A stretch of 64,000 bases of DNA, taken from positions 346,450 to 410,449 of the forward strand of contig NZ_VVIP01000059.1 in assembly GCF_009650435.1 (NCBI RefSeq). Reading direction: 5' to 3'. The DNA comes from Foetidibacter luteolus. GTDB lineage: Bacteria; Bacteroidota; Bacteroidia; Chitinophagales; Chitinophagaceae. This document shows positions 57,199 through 64,000 of this stretch, one piece after another (position 1 is the stretch's first letter; the number at the start of each line of letters is the position of its first letter). Under the pieces are notes generated by a model that worked only from the letters and a program-made list of their open reading frames with translations, did no database searches and was not told the DNA's origin. The translations under genes were made by a program, and so were the position numbers.

Positions 57199-57507
57199 AA
57201 AGCTGTTTTAAAGGATATGATTGTTATATATAAAACAGGTACAATGAGTGTACCATACTCAAAAGCATGAACCAATTACAATATTAGCAGATAACGCTGT
57301 TATTTCAAATAACCCCAAAAAGTGTTTATGGTGATTCAGCGGCGAGGCATACTGGCGGGGCTTTATTGTACCGGTACGGAAGGTGATATCTTCGCGTTGC
57401 TCCATAAAGATATACAGTACAAGTGAGTGACACAACCAAAGCTCAATAGTAGTAATGCACCCTGTCTCCAAAAAAAGAAAAGAAAAAAATAAAGGCGGGT
57501 AATGATC
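57199..57507. other. Intergenic gap with an R1 copy
   Basis: About 310 bases between the response regulator and the GT2 gene. R1 lies at 57395-57475. The rest shows no gene; short frames here cross the repeat. Confidence 0.6.
57395..57475 (+). repeat. R1 interspersed repeat, GTGACAC type
   Basis: GCTCCATAAAGATATACAGT, then ACAAGTGAGTGACACAACCA (57419 on), AAGCTCAATAGTAGTAATGC and CTGTCTCCAAAAAAAG. Confidence 0.82.
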
Positions 57508-58299
57508 TTATTTGCCTTCGGCAACCATATCTGCAGAGTAATTTTTGGGCTCTTTTGAGCCGGAGCCAACGCGTTTGCGGTAGTTTTTAAACATGCTTTG
57601 CCATTGTATGCTAAGCACGCCGAAAATGCCTTCTTTTAAGATGCCCTTGTTCATCTTGCTAACGCCAACTTTTCTGTCAACAAATACAATGGGCACTTCA
57701 ACAATCTTAAAGCCCAGTTTCCATGAAGCGAATTTCATTTCTATCTGGAAGGCGTAGCCTACAAAGGTTATTTCATCAAGATTAATGGTTTCCAGCACTT
57801 TTTTAGTGTAGCAAACAAAGCCGGCAGTAGGGTCGTTAACCGGCATCCAGGTGATAAGACGTGTATAAAAAGCACCGCCGCGGGAATAAATATGGCGGTC
57901 TGCAGGCCAGTTTTCTATTTTGCCACCAGGTACATAACGGCTGCCTACCGCAACATCGGCGCTGCCGTGTTTGCAGGCATGGTACAGGCGCTCCAGGTCG
58001 TTAGGGTTGTGAGAAAAATCGGCGTCCATTTCAAAAATATACTCATAGCCTTTTTCCAGCGCCCATTTAAAGCCGTGGATGTAGGCTGTGCCCAGGCCTT
58101 GTTTACCCTTTCTTTCTTCAAGAAACAATACGCCTGAGTAAGTTATCATCAGCTCTTTAACAATGGCGGCAGTGCCATCCGGACTGCCGTCATCAATTAC
58201 AAGAATATGGTAATGTTTACGCAAAGAAAACACGGCCTTAATAATGGCAGCAATATTCTCTTTTTCGTTATAAGTAGGTATGATAACTAGTTTTTCCAC
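57508..58299 (-). CDS. Polyprenol-phosphate mannosyltransferase-like GT2
   Basis: A 263-residue GT2 of the dolichol/polyprenol-phosphate mannose synthase group, which loads mannose (or glucose) from a nucleotide sugar on polyprenyl phosphate. Motifs: VIIPTYNEKENI, LVIDDGSPDGT, KQGLGTAYIHGFKWAL, FEMDADFSHNP (the D-x-D), RYVPGGKIENW and RGGAFYTRLI. No C-terminal membrane domain, like the soluble subunit type. The start is a GTG (58299); no ATG precedes it, and a -7 element lies 23 bases upstream. Single gene. Confidence 0.92.
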   Translation of the reverse strand: MEKLVIIPTYNEKENIAAIIKAVFSLRKHYHILVIDDGSPDGTAAIVKELMITYSGVLFLEERKGKQGLGTAYIHGFKWALEKGYEYIFEMDADFSHNPNDLERLYHACKHGSADVAVGSRYVPGGKIENWPADRHIYSRGGAFYTRLITWMPVNDPTAGFVCYTKKVLETINLDEITFVGYAFQIEMKFASWKLGFKIVEVPIVFVDRKVGVSKMNKGILKEGIFGVLSIQWQSMFKNYRKRVGSGSKEPKNYSADMVAEGK

Positions 58300-58321
58300 T
58301 AAATTCTAACTTGCCCGGTTG

Positions 58322-58329
58322 CAAAAGTA
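58322..58329 (-). promoter_or_regulatory. -7 promoter element of the polyprenol GT2 gene
   Basis: TACTTTTG on the minus strand, 22 bases before the GTG start. Confidence 0.55.
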
Positions 58330-58388
58330 ATTTTTTACCCTTAGCAAAAACGTAAGATGCCTGATACCCGCAGTTAACCAAATTCTAT

Positions 58389-59159
58389 TTATGGTTTCTT
58401 TAACAGCGTACGGTTAAGTATTTCGGTTAGCTTTTGCTTGGTATGCATGGCAAAATCCCCCTTCATCATCCAGTCGTAATACTGTGGCTCCTGCTTAAGC
58501 ACATCTGTAACAGCCTTGCCTTTATGTTTGCCAAAATTAAAAGTTTCAACCCCGTTAACCTTTATAAAACGCCTTGCAAAGTCTACAAAATCGTCTTCGC
58601 CTGTAAACTTACAAATGCTTTCTACTGAGTTGCCTATGTTTTCATATTTTTCAATCTGCGCTTCCAGTACTTCCCAGGTGGCTGTGGCATCAACTTCAGC
58701 GCTGTGGGCCCCGTCCAGCACTTTGTTGCAGTAAAATTTATAAGCGGCGCTAAGGGTTCTTTGTTCCATCAGGTGAAAAACCTTTTGTACGTCTACCATC
58801 CTTCTGCCATCTGTATTAAAATCAAGGCCGGCACGCAAAAACTCTTCCACCAGCATAGGAATGTCAAAACGGTTGCTGTTGTAGCCGCCCAGGTCGCAGT
58901 TTTCCAGAAACTGTTTTATTTCGTTGGCTACCTGTTTAAAAGTAGGGGCGTCTTTTACCATTTCATCGGTAATGCCATGCACATCGCTGGATGTTTTGGG
59001 TATCGGCATTTGTGGGTTTACCAGCTTTCTCTTTACAACTTTTGAGCCATCGGCAAGTATTTTAACAATGGCTATCTCCACAATTTTGTCTGTGCCAATA
59101 TTTACACCGGTAGTTTCCAGGTCTATAAAGGCAATCGGACGGGTTAACTGCAATTTCAT
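58389..59159 (-). CDS. DnaQ-like 3'-5' exonuclease
   Basis: A 256-residue DEDDh exonuclease. Exo I is FIDLETTGVN (Asp and Glu), Exo II NSNRFDIPMLVEEF (Asp), Exo III AHSAEVDATATWEVL (His and Asp). The C-terminal 70 residues (DFVDFARRFIKVNGVETFNFGKHKGKAVTDVL) form an added domain of the type seen after exonucleases in Bacteroidota, reading FNFGKHKGK. It may be a proofreading subunit or a repair or RNA-trimming nuclease. Near-consensus TACATTCG lies upstream. Confidence 0.93.
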   Translation of the reverse strand: MKLQLTRPIAFIDLETTGVNIGTDKIVEIAIVKILADGSKVVKRKLVNPQMPIPKTSSDVHGITDEMVKDAPTFKQVANEIKQFLENCDLGGYNSNRFDIPMLVEEFLRAGLDFNTDGRRMVDVQKVFHLMEQRTLSAAYKFYCNKVLDGAHSAEVDATATWEVLEAQIEKYENIGNSVESICKFTGEDDFVDFARRFIKVNGVETFNFGKHKGKAVTDVLKQEPQYYDWMMKGDFAMHTKQKLTEILNRTLLKKP

Positions 59160-59377
59160 TATTACTGCTATATTGATAAACGTTGCGAATGTAAAACAGA
59201 TTTACCGGGATTGGCTAAGCTTTTTTCCCCACCATATTTTTTAAGCTGCAATCCATCCAGGGCAATTCAATATTCTTTTTTTACAGTTCATTACCACCGG
59301 CCTTTACCTGCTGCAGTTTAACCGGCAATTTTGCATACGCTAACAATTTATAAAAACCCTTTACAATAAAAAACATC

Positions 59378-60001
59378 ATGAAAAGATTATCACTGCTGGC
59401 TTGGATAGCATTGTCCATCGCTTTTACAAGTTGCAAGAAAAACGCTGACGCCCCCGTAATTACCGATACGCCACGCACCGAAGTACCCGCGGAAATGCTT
59501 ACGGCCGAGGGAAAATACTGGACAATCGGCACCATCTCCAGCGTATATTTTCACAACACAAGCTCCGGCGCTTATTACGACTACGTAAGAAACGGTGGCG
59601 GGGTAGTAGTGTTCTTTAAATTTAAACCCGGCGGTTATTTTGAAAACCTGGTGTATGTGGTAGCTAATAGTTACGGCACTTCTACCGAAACCTGGACTTC
59701 TATTGAAGGAACAGTTGAGTTTACCCAAAAGCAGGGTAAGGATGTGTTTATCACGCATGCCAATAAAGGCATTTACCGCATCAGGAAAAATGTAGAACAA
59801 AGCTCAAGGCCGGTGCCTGTTGCCGACTTGAAAGACCAGCATTCCAACACCTTTCTCTATGCTCCGTGGGAAAACGATGAAGACCCTAACAGAACCTACA
59901 CGCTGATGCTTAACCTTGACTGGTACCCACAGGTTGACCTTAATGACCTAGACAATACCGTAAAACCTGAATGGGTAAACAAGTTTCACATAGAAGATTA
60001 G
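59378..60001 (+). CDS. Lipoprotein of unknown function
   Basis: A 207-residue lipoprotein: signal MKRLSLLAWIALSIAF with lipobox FTSC (Cys20). The mature part is beta-rich and aromatic (KYWTIGTISSVYFHNTSSGAYYDYV, VVVFFKFKPGGYFENLVYVV), ending in an acidic hydrophilic tail. The pattern GGYFENLVYV and TWTSIEGTVEF recalls lipocalin-like Bacteroidota lipoproteins, but I do not claim the family. Terminator 22 bases after the stop. Function unknown. Confidence 0.78.
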   Translation: MKRLSLLAWIALSIAFTSCKKNADAPVITDTPRTEVPAEMLTAEGKYWTIGTISSVYFHNTSSGAYYDYVRNGGGVVVFFKFKPGGYFENLVYVVANSYGTSTETWTSIEGTVEFTQKQGKDVFITHANKGIYRIRKNVEQSSRPVPVADLKDQHSNTFLYAPWENDEDPNRTYTLMLNLDWYPQVDLNDLDNTVKPEWVNKFHIED

Positions 60002-60022
60002 CCTGCGCAATCTTTCGAAAAT

Positions 60023-60060
60023 AAGATGGCCTGTTTAATTTTCTAAGCAGGCCATCTTGT
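60023..60060. terminator. Bidirectional terminator between the lipoprotein gene and accD
   Basis: AAGATGGCCTG (60023-60033) pairs perfectly with CAGGCCATCTT (60048-60058). It lies between convergent genes. T-runs are weak on both sides. Confidence 0.72.
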
Positions 60061-60075
60061 ATTAAATAATGTAGC

Positions 60076-61008
60076 TTAATTCTGAAACAATACCATTACC
60101 TGTTTCAGGCGTTCTTTCAGGGCCTTCCTGTCAATAATAAAATCCAGGAAACCGTGGTCCAGCAAAAACTCGCTGCGCTGAAAGCCTTCCGGTAAATCTT
60201 TTTTAATGGTTTCTTTAATTACACGCGGCCCAGCAAAGCCAATAAGAGCGCCGGGCTCGGCAATGTTTAAATCTCCCAGCATACCAAAGCTTGCTGAAAT
60301 ACCACCAAATGTAGGATCTGTTAGCAGGGAAATATAAGGCAGGCCTGCGTCGCTCAATTGGGAAAGCTTGCCGCTTGTTTTGGCTAACTGCATAAGGCTA
60401 AAAGCGCTTTCCATCATACGGGCGCCGCCACTTTTGCTGATAACCATATATGGCAACTGGCGCTCTATGGCATAATCAACAGCGCGGCTGAATTTTTCGC
60501 CCATAACGCTGCCAAGAGATCCGCCTATAAACTCAAAATCCATACAGGCCACTACCATTTCGCTGCCCAGTATTTTACCCACGGCCACACGCATACTGTC
60601 TTTTAAATCTGTTTTGGCGTGTATTTCATCCAGCCTTTTTTGGTAGGGCTTTAAATCAGTAAAGCCCAAAAAGTCTTTGCTGCGTATGTTACTGAAAAGT
60701 TCAATGTATTCGTTGTTGTCAAACAGTATCTCGTAGTATTCATCGCTGCCAATGCGGTGGTGATAATTGCATTTAGGGCATACGAACAGGTTTTCTTTCA
60801 GCTCCGTAGTAGTGCATATATAATTACATTCCGGGCATTTGCTCCACAAGCCCTCCGGTGTTTCTTTTTTTTCCGCTGTAGAAGTGGTTATGCCTTTTCT
60901 GAAACGCTTATACCATTTTTCCCGTGCCTCTGCCGTAGCGCCGCTATCCGGTTCACGGTTTTCCGCATTGCCCGATAAATTTGTTTCAATATCCTCATCT
61001 TTTTTCAT
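60076..61008 (-). CDS. accD: Acetyl-CoA carboxylase carboxyltransferase, beta subunit
   Basis: A 310-residue AccD, carrying the zinc ribbon CPECNYICTT / CPKCNYHH in the first 90 residues and then the crotonase-fold transferase domain with YIVISKSGGARMMESAFSLMQL-like MVISKSGGARMME, LLTDPTFGGISASFGMLGD and GFAGPRVIKETI. It makes malonyl-CoA with AccA, so it belongs with fatty-acid synthesis, like fabD. The ATG giving MKKDEDIETN is chosen; a TTG 11 codons earlier overlaps the -7 element. Single gene. Confidence 0.97.
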   Translation of the reverse strand: MKKDEDIETNLSGNAENREPDSGATAEAREKWYKRFRKGITTSTAEKKETPEGLWSKCPECNYICTTTELKENLFVCPKCNYHHRIGSDEYYEILFDNNEYIELFSNIRSKDFLGFTDLKPYQKRLDEIHAKTDLKDSMRVAVGKILGSEMVVACMDFEFIGGSLGSVMGEKFSRAVDYAIERQLPYMVISKSGGARMMESAFSLMQLAKTSGKLSQLSDAGLPYISLLTDPTFGGISASFGMLGDLNIAEPGALIGFAGPRVIKETIKKDLPEGFQRSEFLLDHGFLDFIIDRKALKERLKQVMVLFQN

Positions 61009-61038
61009 AACAGACTCATTAGGGATTGTTGAAGAAGG

Positions 61039-61046
61039 CAAAAATA
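61039..61046 (-). promoter_or_regulatory. -7 promoter element of accD
   Basis: TATTTTTG on the minus strand, 31 bases before the accD ATG. Confidence 0.6.
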
Positions 61047-61169
61047 AGGAGTTTGGTGCATTGCGTCTTTTTTTCGGTTGCTTTTCAGGTTTTCCTGCAC
61101 AGCAGCGTTAAAATTGCCACTTATGCAAAATATCATTATACTGCTGTGTTTTTACAGCAGAAGAATTTA

Positions 61170-61257
61170 GATACCAGCCACATCGTTTTATGGCATCACC
61201 TGTTGCGTCGCAATCCTTTCATCGTTCTGTTCATTGTGCGGCTTTTCAGCCCGGGTA
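61170..61257 (-). repeat. R1 interspersed repeat, GCGACGC type
   Basis: On the minus strand: CCCGGGCTGAAAAGCCGCAC, AATGAACAGAACGATGAAAG, GATTGCGACGCAACAGGTGA, TGCCATAAAACGATG. Confidence 0.8.
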
Positions 61258-61258
61258 G

Positions 61259-61306
61259 GGTAGAGACGCAATGCATTGTGGAGACGCGATGCATTGCGTC
61301 TCTACC
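61259..61306. repeat. Long palindrome with GTAGAGACGC arms
   Basis: GGTAGAGACGCAATGCA (61259-61275) is the exact reverse complement of TGCATTGCGTCTCTACC (61290-61306), loop 14 bases. It lies 18 bases from the transglutaminase stop and could end its transcript, but there is no T run. Words of this type are known as dispersed palindromes in cyanobacteria and other bacteria. Confidence 0.85.
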
Positions 61307-61324
61307 TTGTTCGTCGTTGAAATT

Positions 61325-62173
61325 CTATTGGTAAGACAGCCCTTCCTGTTTACTTTCTTCGTAGTGATAAGGATTAAATTCTTTTTCCAGGCACTCACAG
61401 TTAACCACCATTTTATTGCAGATGGTGTTGCCGTAAATACTTGCTACGGCTGCATCTGCTGCATCCCGCCCATTGGCTATTTTAACAAGGCCGTTAAGGG
61501 GAACAAGTTTGGTGGGGTCAAAGAATATCCAGTTGCCGCCAATGTACGCTTCAAAACAGGCATGAAAATCCTGCGGTACTAACTGGTAAGCATATCCTGT
61601 GTAATAACGGGCAGGTATGGAAAGTGCCCTGCACAATGCAATACCCAGGTGGGCAAAGTCGCGGCATACACCAGCCCTTTCCGTAATGGTATCTATGGCA
61701 GATGTGCTGGCATTGGTACTGCCACTCAGGTATTCTACATTGTTATAAATCCATTCTGTGATGGCCAGTACTTTTAGGTACAGGTTGTCAATATCTCCAA
61801 ATTCTTTAAATGCCAGTTTTTGAATACGGTCGCTTTGGCAATAACGGCTGGGAAAGAGGTAAGGTATCACATCTGTATCCAGTTTATCAACCGGCACTTC
61901 ATCGGAGTGGCGCTTTTCATCCAGGATGATATGCCGTGTATCCACGGTTGCCTGGTAATTGATGGAGAAAGTAGTGGGCTTTTTTATGCGTATTCTTATA
62001 AACCTCGCATCCCCCGTGGCGGAAATAAATTCTTCCACCGGGAGTTGCGGGTTTACTACAAGCGATTCTTCTATAACTTTTTGACTGGAAGCCTTGGATA
62101 CCTGTATATTGAAAATAAAGGTGCTGGGCATCAGAACCTGGTATTCCAGCTCACTGGAAACTTTAAATTTCAT
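61325..62173 (-). CDS. Transglutaminase-like cysteine protease-fold protein
   Basis: A 282-residue transglutaminase-core protein. The triad is Cys in RAGVCRDFAHLGIALCRAL, His in DFHACFEAYIGGNW and Asp in WIFFDPTKLV. An N-terminal beta-rich domain (about 110 residues, bacterial transglutaminase N-terminal type) precedes it. It follows the Anbu-type gene by 26 bases on the same strand; Anbu operons in other bacteria carry just such a transglutaminase, so it is probably a partner in peptide or protein turnover. No signal peptide. Confidence 0.93.
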   Translation of the reverse strand: MKFKVSSELEYQVLMPSTFIFNIQVSKASSQKVIEESLVVNPQLPVEEFISATGDARFIRIRIKKPTTFSINYQATVDTRHIILDEKRHSDEVPVDKLDTDVIPYLFPSRYCQSDRIQKLAFKEFGDIDNLYLKVLAITEWIYNNVEYLSGSTNASTSAIDTITERAGVCRDFAHLGIALCRALSIPARYYTGYAYQLVPQDFHACFEAYIGGNWIFFDPTKLVPLNGLVKIANGRDAADAAVASIYGNTICNKMVVNCECLEKEFNPYHYEESKQEGLSYQ

Positions 62174-62199
62174 GTTGGATGTATTGATGGTTACAAAGA

Positions 62200-62919
62200 T
62201 TACATTTTGTTAAGGGCGGCTTCCATCCAGTCTTCGGGAATTTCGTCCAGCGATTTTCGCAACTTCTCTGCCCACAGGCGGGAAATATTTTCCAGGTCAC
62301 TGTATTCGTAGCGGGTTTCTACCATGTTAAAGCTGTTCTTCTGGTATAGCACAACATCTATCGGGAATTCCACATCGTTAGAGCTTACCCTTGTTGAGTC
62401 AAAAGACAGGTAACCAGCCTTAAGCGCCTGCCGTATGGAAGTATTTTCATTAACAACCCGGTTAAGTATGGCTTTACCCTGGCCGGAGTTGCCGATAATT
62501 ACATAAGGACAGCCCTGGTCCAGCTCCACCCAGTTGCCTTCGGAATAAAGAAGAAAGAGCTTGTGTTCCTCATCTTTCTTTAACTGCCCGCCTACAATGG
62601 CATTCAGGTTAAAACGGTAGCCGGATTTAAGGAGCGCTTCATTATCCTCATTGGCAACACGTTTTATCTGTTCGCCAAAAGCGTTAACAGCCATATACAT
62701 TTTGTCGTATATAATACCACCGCTAACCAGTTCCTGGAAGTAATGCACCGCCTTATCCCTTACAGAGCGCAGGCCGCTGGTCATGATGAACAGGCTGGCC
62801 TGCCCATCCTGGTGTACAGATACTTTCTTTTTGATGGTAGTGCTTGTACCTGCGGATATACGGGTGTCGGAAATACCTACCAGCCCTTCTTTCAGCTTTA
62901 TTCCTAAACAATAAGTCAT
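62200..62919 (-). CDS. Anbu-type proteasome-related peptidase
   Basis: A 239-residue Ntn-hydrolase of the bacterial proteasome-homologue (Anbu) type. It starts MTYCLGIKL; after Met removal Thr becomes the N-terminal nucleophile, as in Anbu. SDTRISAGTST and MTSGLRSVRDKAV match the proteasome beta-fold; AIVGGQLKKDEEHKLFLLYSEGNWVE and YVIIGNSGQGKAIL are Anbu blocks. Usual partners are a transglutaminase, an ATP-grasp protein and an alpha-E helical protein; only the transglutaminase is here. The gene upstream is divergent, so this is the first of a two-gene unit. Confidence 0.92.
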   Translation of the reverse strand: MTYCLGIKLKEGLVGISDTRISAGTSTTIKKKVSVHQDGQASLFIMTSGLRSVRDKAVHYFQELVSGGIIYDKMYMAVNAFGEQIKRVANEDNEALLKSGYRFNLNAIVGGQLKKDEEHKLFLLYSEGNWVELDQGCPYVIIGNSGQGKAILNRVVNENTSIRQALKAGYLSFDSTRVSSNDVEFPIDVVLYQKNSFNMVETRYEYSDLENISRLWAEKLRKSLDEIPEDWMEAALNKM

Positions 62920-63315
62920 ATATGATGATTGGCAGTGTATGTTATGCCATTATCGTGCCTTAGATAAAAGGGGAAAAAAGTCGCCACAGCCAACGCTCAT
63001 TGTACAAGGTAACTTAACACTTATACATTATTATAACACGGTTATTAAAAAAAACGCACACTTATTAAATGCTGGTATTGGTTGGCATTATTTAGTTGTT
63101 TATTTGTTGCCGTTGCTATCGCCTAAAGTACACAACTCCTGCAATCGGAGTTTAACAGACGCCATCGCCTGTATTTAAAATCATATCCTTGTTTTTGTAA
63201 TCCCCGTCTGAATATACAATAGCAATAATGCTTTAAAATATTGCTGCATTTGTAATAGGGGTATGCTCTACCCTGTGTAAATGCAGTATTCTTCATCACC
63301 TTAAAAAAAATTACT
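62920..63315. other. Intergenic gap before the surface-protein gene
   Basis: About 395 bases, AT-rich. GCAATAATGC...TATTGC arms (63220-63245) could fold. A TGCATTTG near 63245 is close to the -7 consensus and may serve the gene at 63316. No R1 or R2 copy was found here and no gene. Confidence 0.5.
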
Positions 63316-64000
63316 ATGAAAGCAAAATTTTATCCGGCTATGATCATCGCCCTGCTCATTATCGCAAAGGATGTTAACGCCCAGGCCAATCAAAATCTTT
63401 CCAACCTGGTGTCACCCGTGGCGGTGAATAAAAACTTATCGCCTTTTGTAAACAATGGAATAAACCTGGGTACCCCGGATAAGGCCTGGAAAGACATCTA
63501 CCTGGGAAGTGCGTTGTACCTCAAACAAAAACTCGTCCTGCACCAGGTAGGAACTACCAATTTTTTTGTGGGACCATTAGCAGGTAAGCCATCACTAACA
63601 GGAAGCTATAATACAGGCGCCGGTTTTTCTGCGCTGTCGTCCCTTACAGGCGGTTTGGGTAATACGGCTTATGGAAATGAGGCCTTGTTCTCCAATACCG
63701 AGGGTTTGTATAACAGCGCCGTAGGGTACCGGGCACTATATGCTAATACTTATGGTGGTGAAAACACGGCTATGGGAGTAAATGCGCTTAAAAACAATGT
63801 TGGGGGTATGAGTAATTCGGCATTTGGTGCATCCACGTTATCCAGTAACACAGACGGAGAATTTAATACTGCTGTTGGATATTATTCCCTTTTTGACAAC
63901 ATTGGCTCCAACAATACAGCAGTAGGCACATGGTCGCTGGTGTCGAATACAGAGGGGCAAGGCAACACTGCCGTTGGCTCAAGTGCTTTATATCAAAACG
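63316..64000 (+). CDS. Repeat-rich exported surface protein, 5' part
   Basis: The frame is open from the ATG at 63316 to the window end, so the gene is cut at its 3' end (at least 228 residues). It begins with a signal peptide (MKAKFYPAMIIALLIIAKDVNAQ). After about 80 residues come imperfect repeats of about 23-25 residues of the type N-T-A-x-G-x-x-A/S-L, e.g. GNTAYGNEALFSNTEG, NSAVGYRALYANTYGG, NTAMGVNALKNNVGG, NTAVGYYSLFDNIGS. Such repeats occur in tail-fibre-like and trimeric-adhesin-like proteins of Bacteroidota, often with a C-terminal S74 chaperone domain, not visible here. Likely a cell-surface fibre. Confidence 0.85.
   Translation, partial: MKAKFYPAMIIALLIIAKDVNAQANQNLSNLVSPVAVNKNLSPFVNNGINLGTPDKAWKDIYLGSALYLKQKLVLHQVGTTNFFVGPLAGKPSLTGSYNTGAGFSALSSLTGGLGNTAYGNEALFSNTEGLYNSAVGYRALYANTYGGENTAMGVNALKNNVGGMSNSAFGASTLSSNTDGEFNTAVGYYSLFDNIGSNNTAVGTWSLVSNTEGQGNTAVGSSALYQN

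Noticed and set aside
62939..63178. 79-codon frame upstream of the surface-protein gene
   Set aside because: No family resemblance, no promoter, low-complexity composition.

Overview
The window is a chromosomal stretch from a member of the Bacteroidota, most likely the Chitinophagaceae; the family assignment is inference. Supporting signs: many genes lack a Shine-Dalgarno sequence but carry the Bacteroidota -7 element TAnnTTTG just upstream of the start. SecA is very long (1111 codons) with a SEC-C tail. Menaquinone genes belong to the futalosine route (mqnB, mqnD, a UbiA-type prenyltransferase). There are many lipoproteins, and a desaturase resembles sphingolipid delta-4 desaturases. No rRNA, tRNA, CRISPR, transposase, integrase or phage genes were seen.

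Layout. 1-6700: 3' end of an RND pump, AIM24-like protein, RRM protein with a long leader, aldo/keto reductase, DUF1905/OmdA protein, glutaminyl cyclase lipoprotein, GNAT acetyltransferase, a five-copy hairpin array, PAP2 phosphatase. 6700-17700: valS with an in-frame low-complexity insert, small lipoprotein, cobalamin adenosyltransferase, desaturase, fabD, Uma2 protein, a pterin operon (two PTPS paralogues and folE), metallophosphatase. 17700-21000: three glycosyltransferases (GT4, GT61, GT2). 21400-25200: marR-hutH-hutU. 25500-38100: FlbD-like and YciI-like small proteins, secA, thioredoxin-like protein, S41 protease, deoC, FtsX-type permease, mqnB, VOC protein, mqnD, DUF5995 protein. 38200-49400: purE, rRNA methyltransferase, thiolase, guaB, TrmH-type methyltransferase, DinB protein, prenyltransferase, ruvX, def, exported protein, flavin reductase. 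49400-54000: large lipoprotein, then rplK-rplA-rplJ-rplL. 54000-64000: three-gene two-component operon, polyprenol-phosphate mannosyltransferase-like GT2, DnaQ-like exonuclease, lipoprotein, accD, transglutaminase plus Anbu-type proteasome homologue, and the start of a repeat-rich surface protein that runs off the end.

The genes are mostly housekeeping and in short units. The unusual part is between them: nearly every gap above about 250 bases holds a copy of one of two interspersed repeat families. I call them R1 (15 copies, core GTACAAG plus GTGACAC or GCGACGC) and R2 (8 clear copies and 1 diverged, about 110-160 bases). There are also short simple-sequence blocks, a five-unit hairpin array and a composite inverted repeat. 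One simple-sequence block sits inside valS in frame. The rplKAJL block is bounded on both sides by repeats and lacks its usual nusG and rpoB neighbours.
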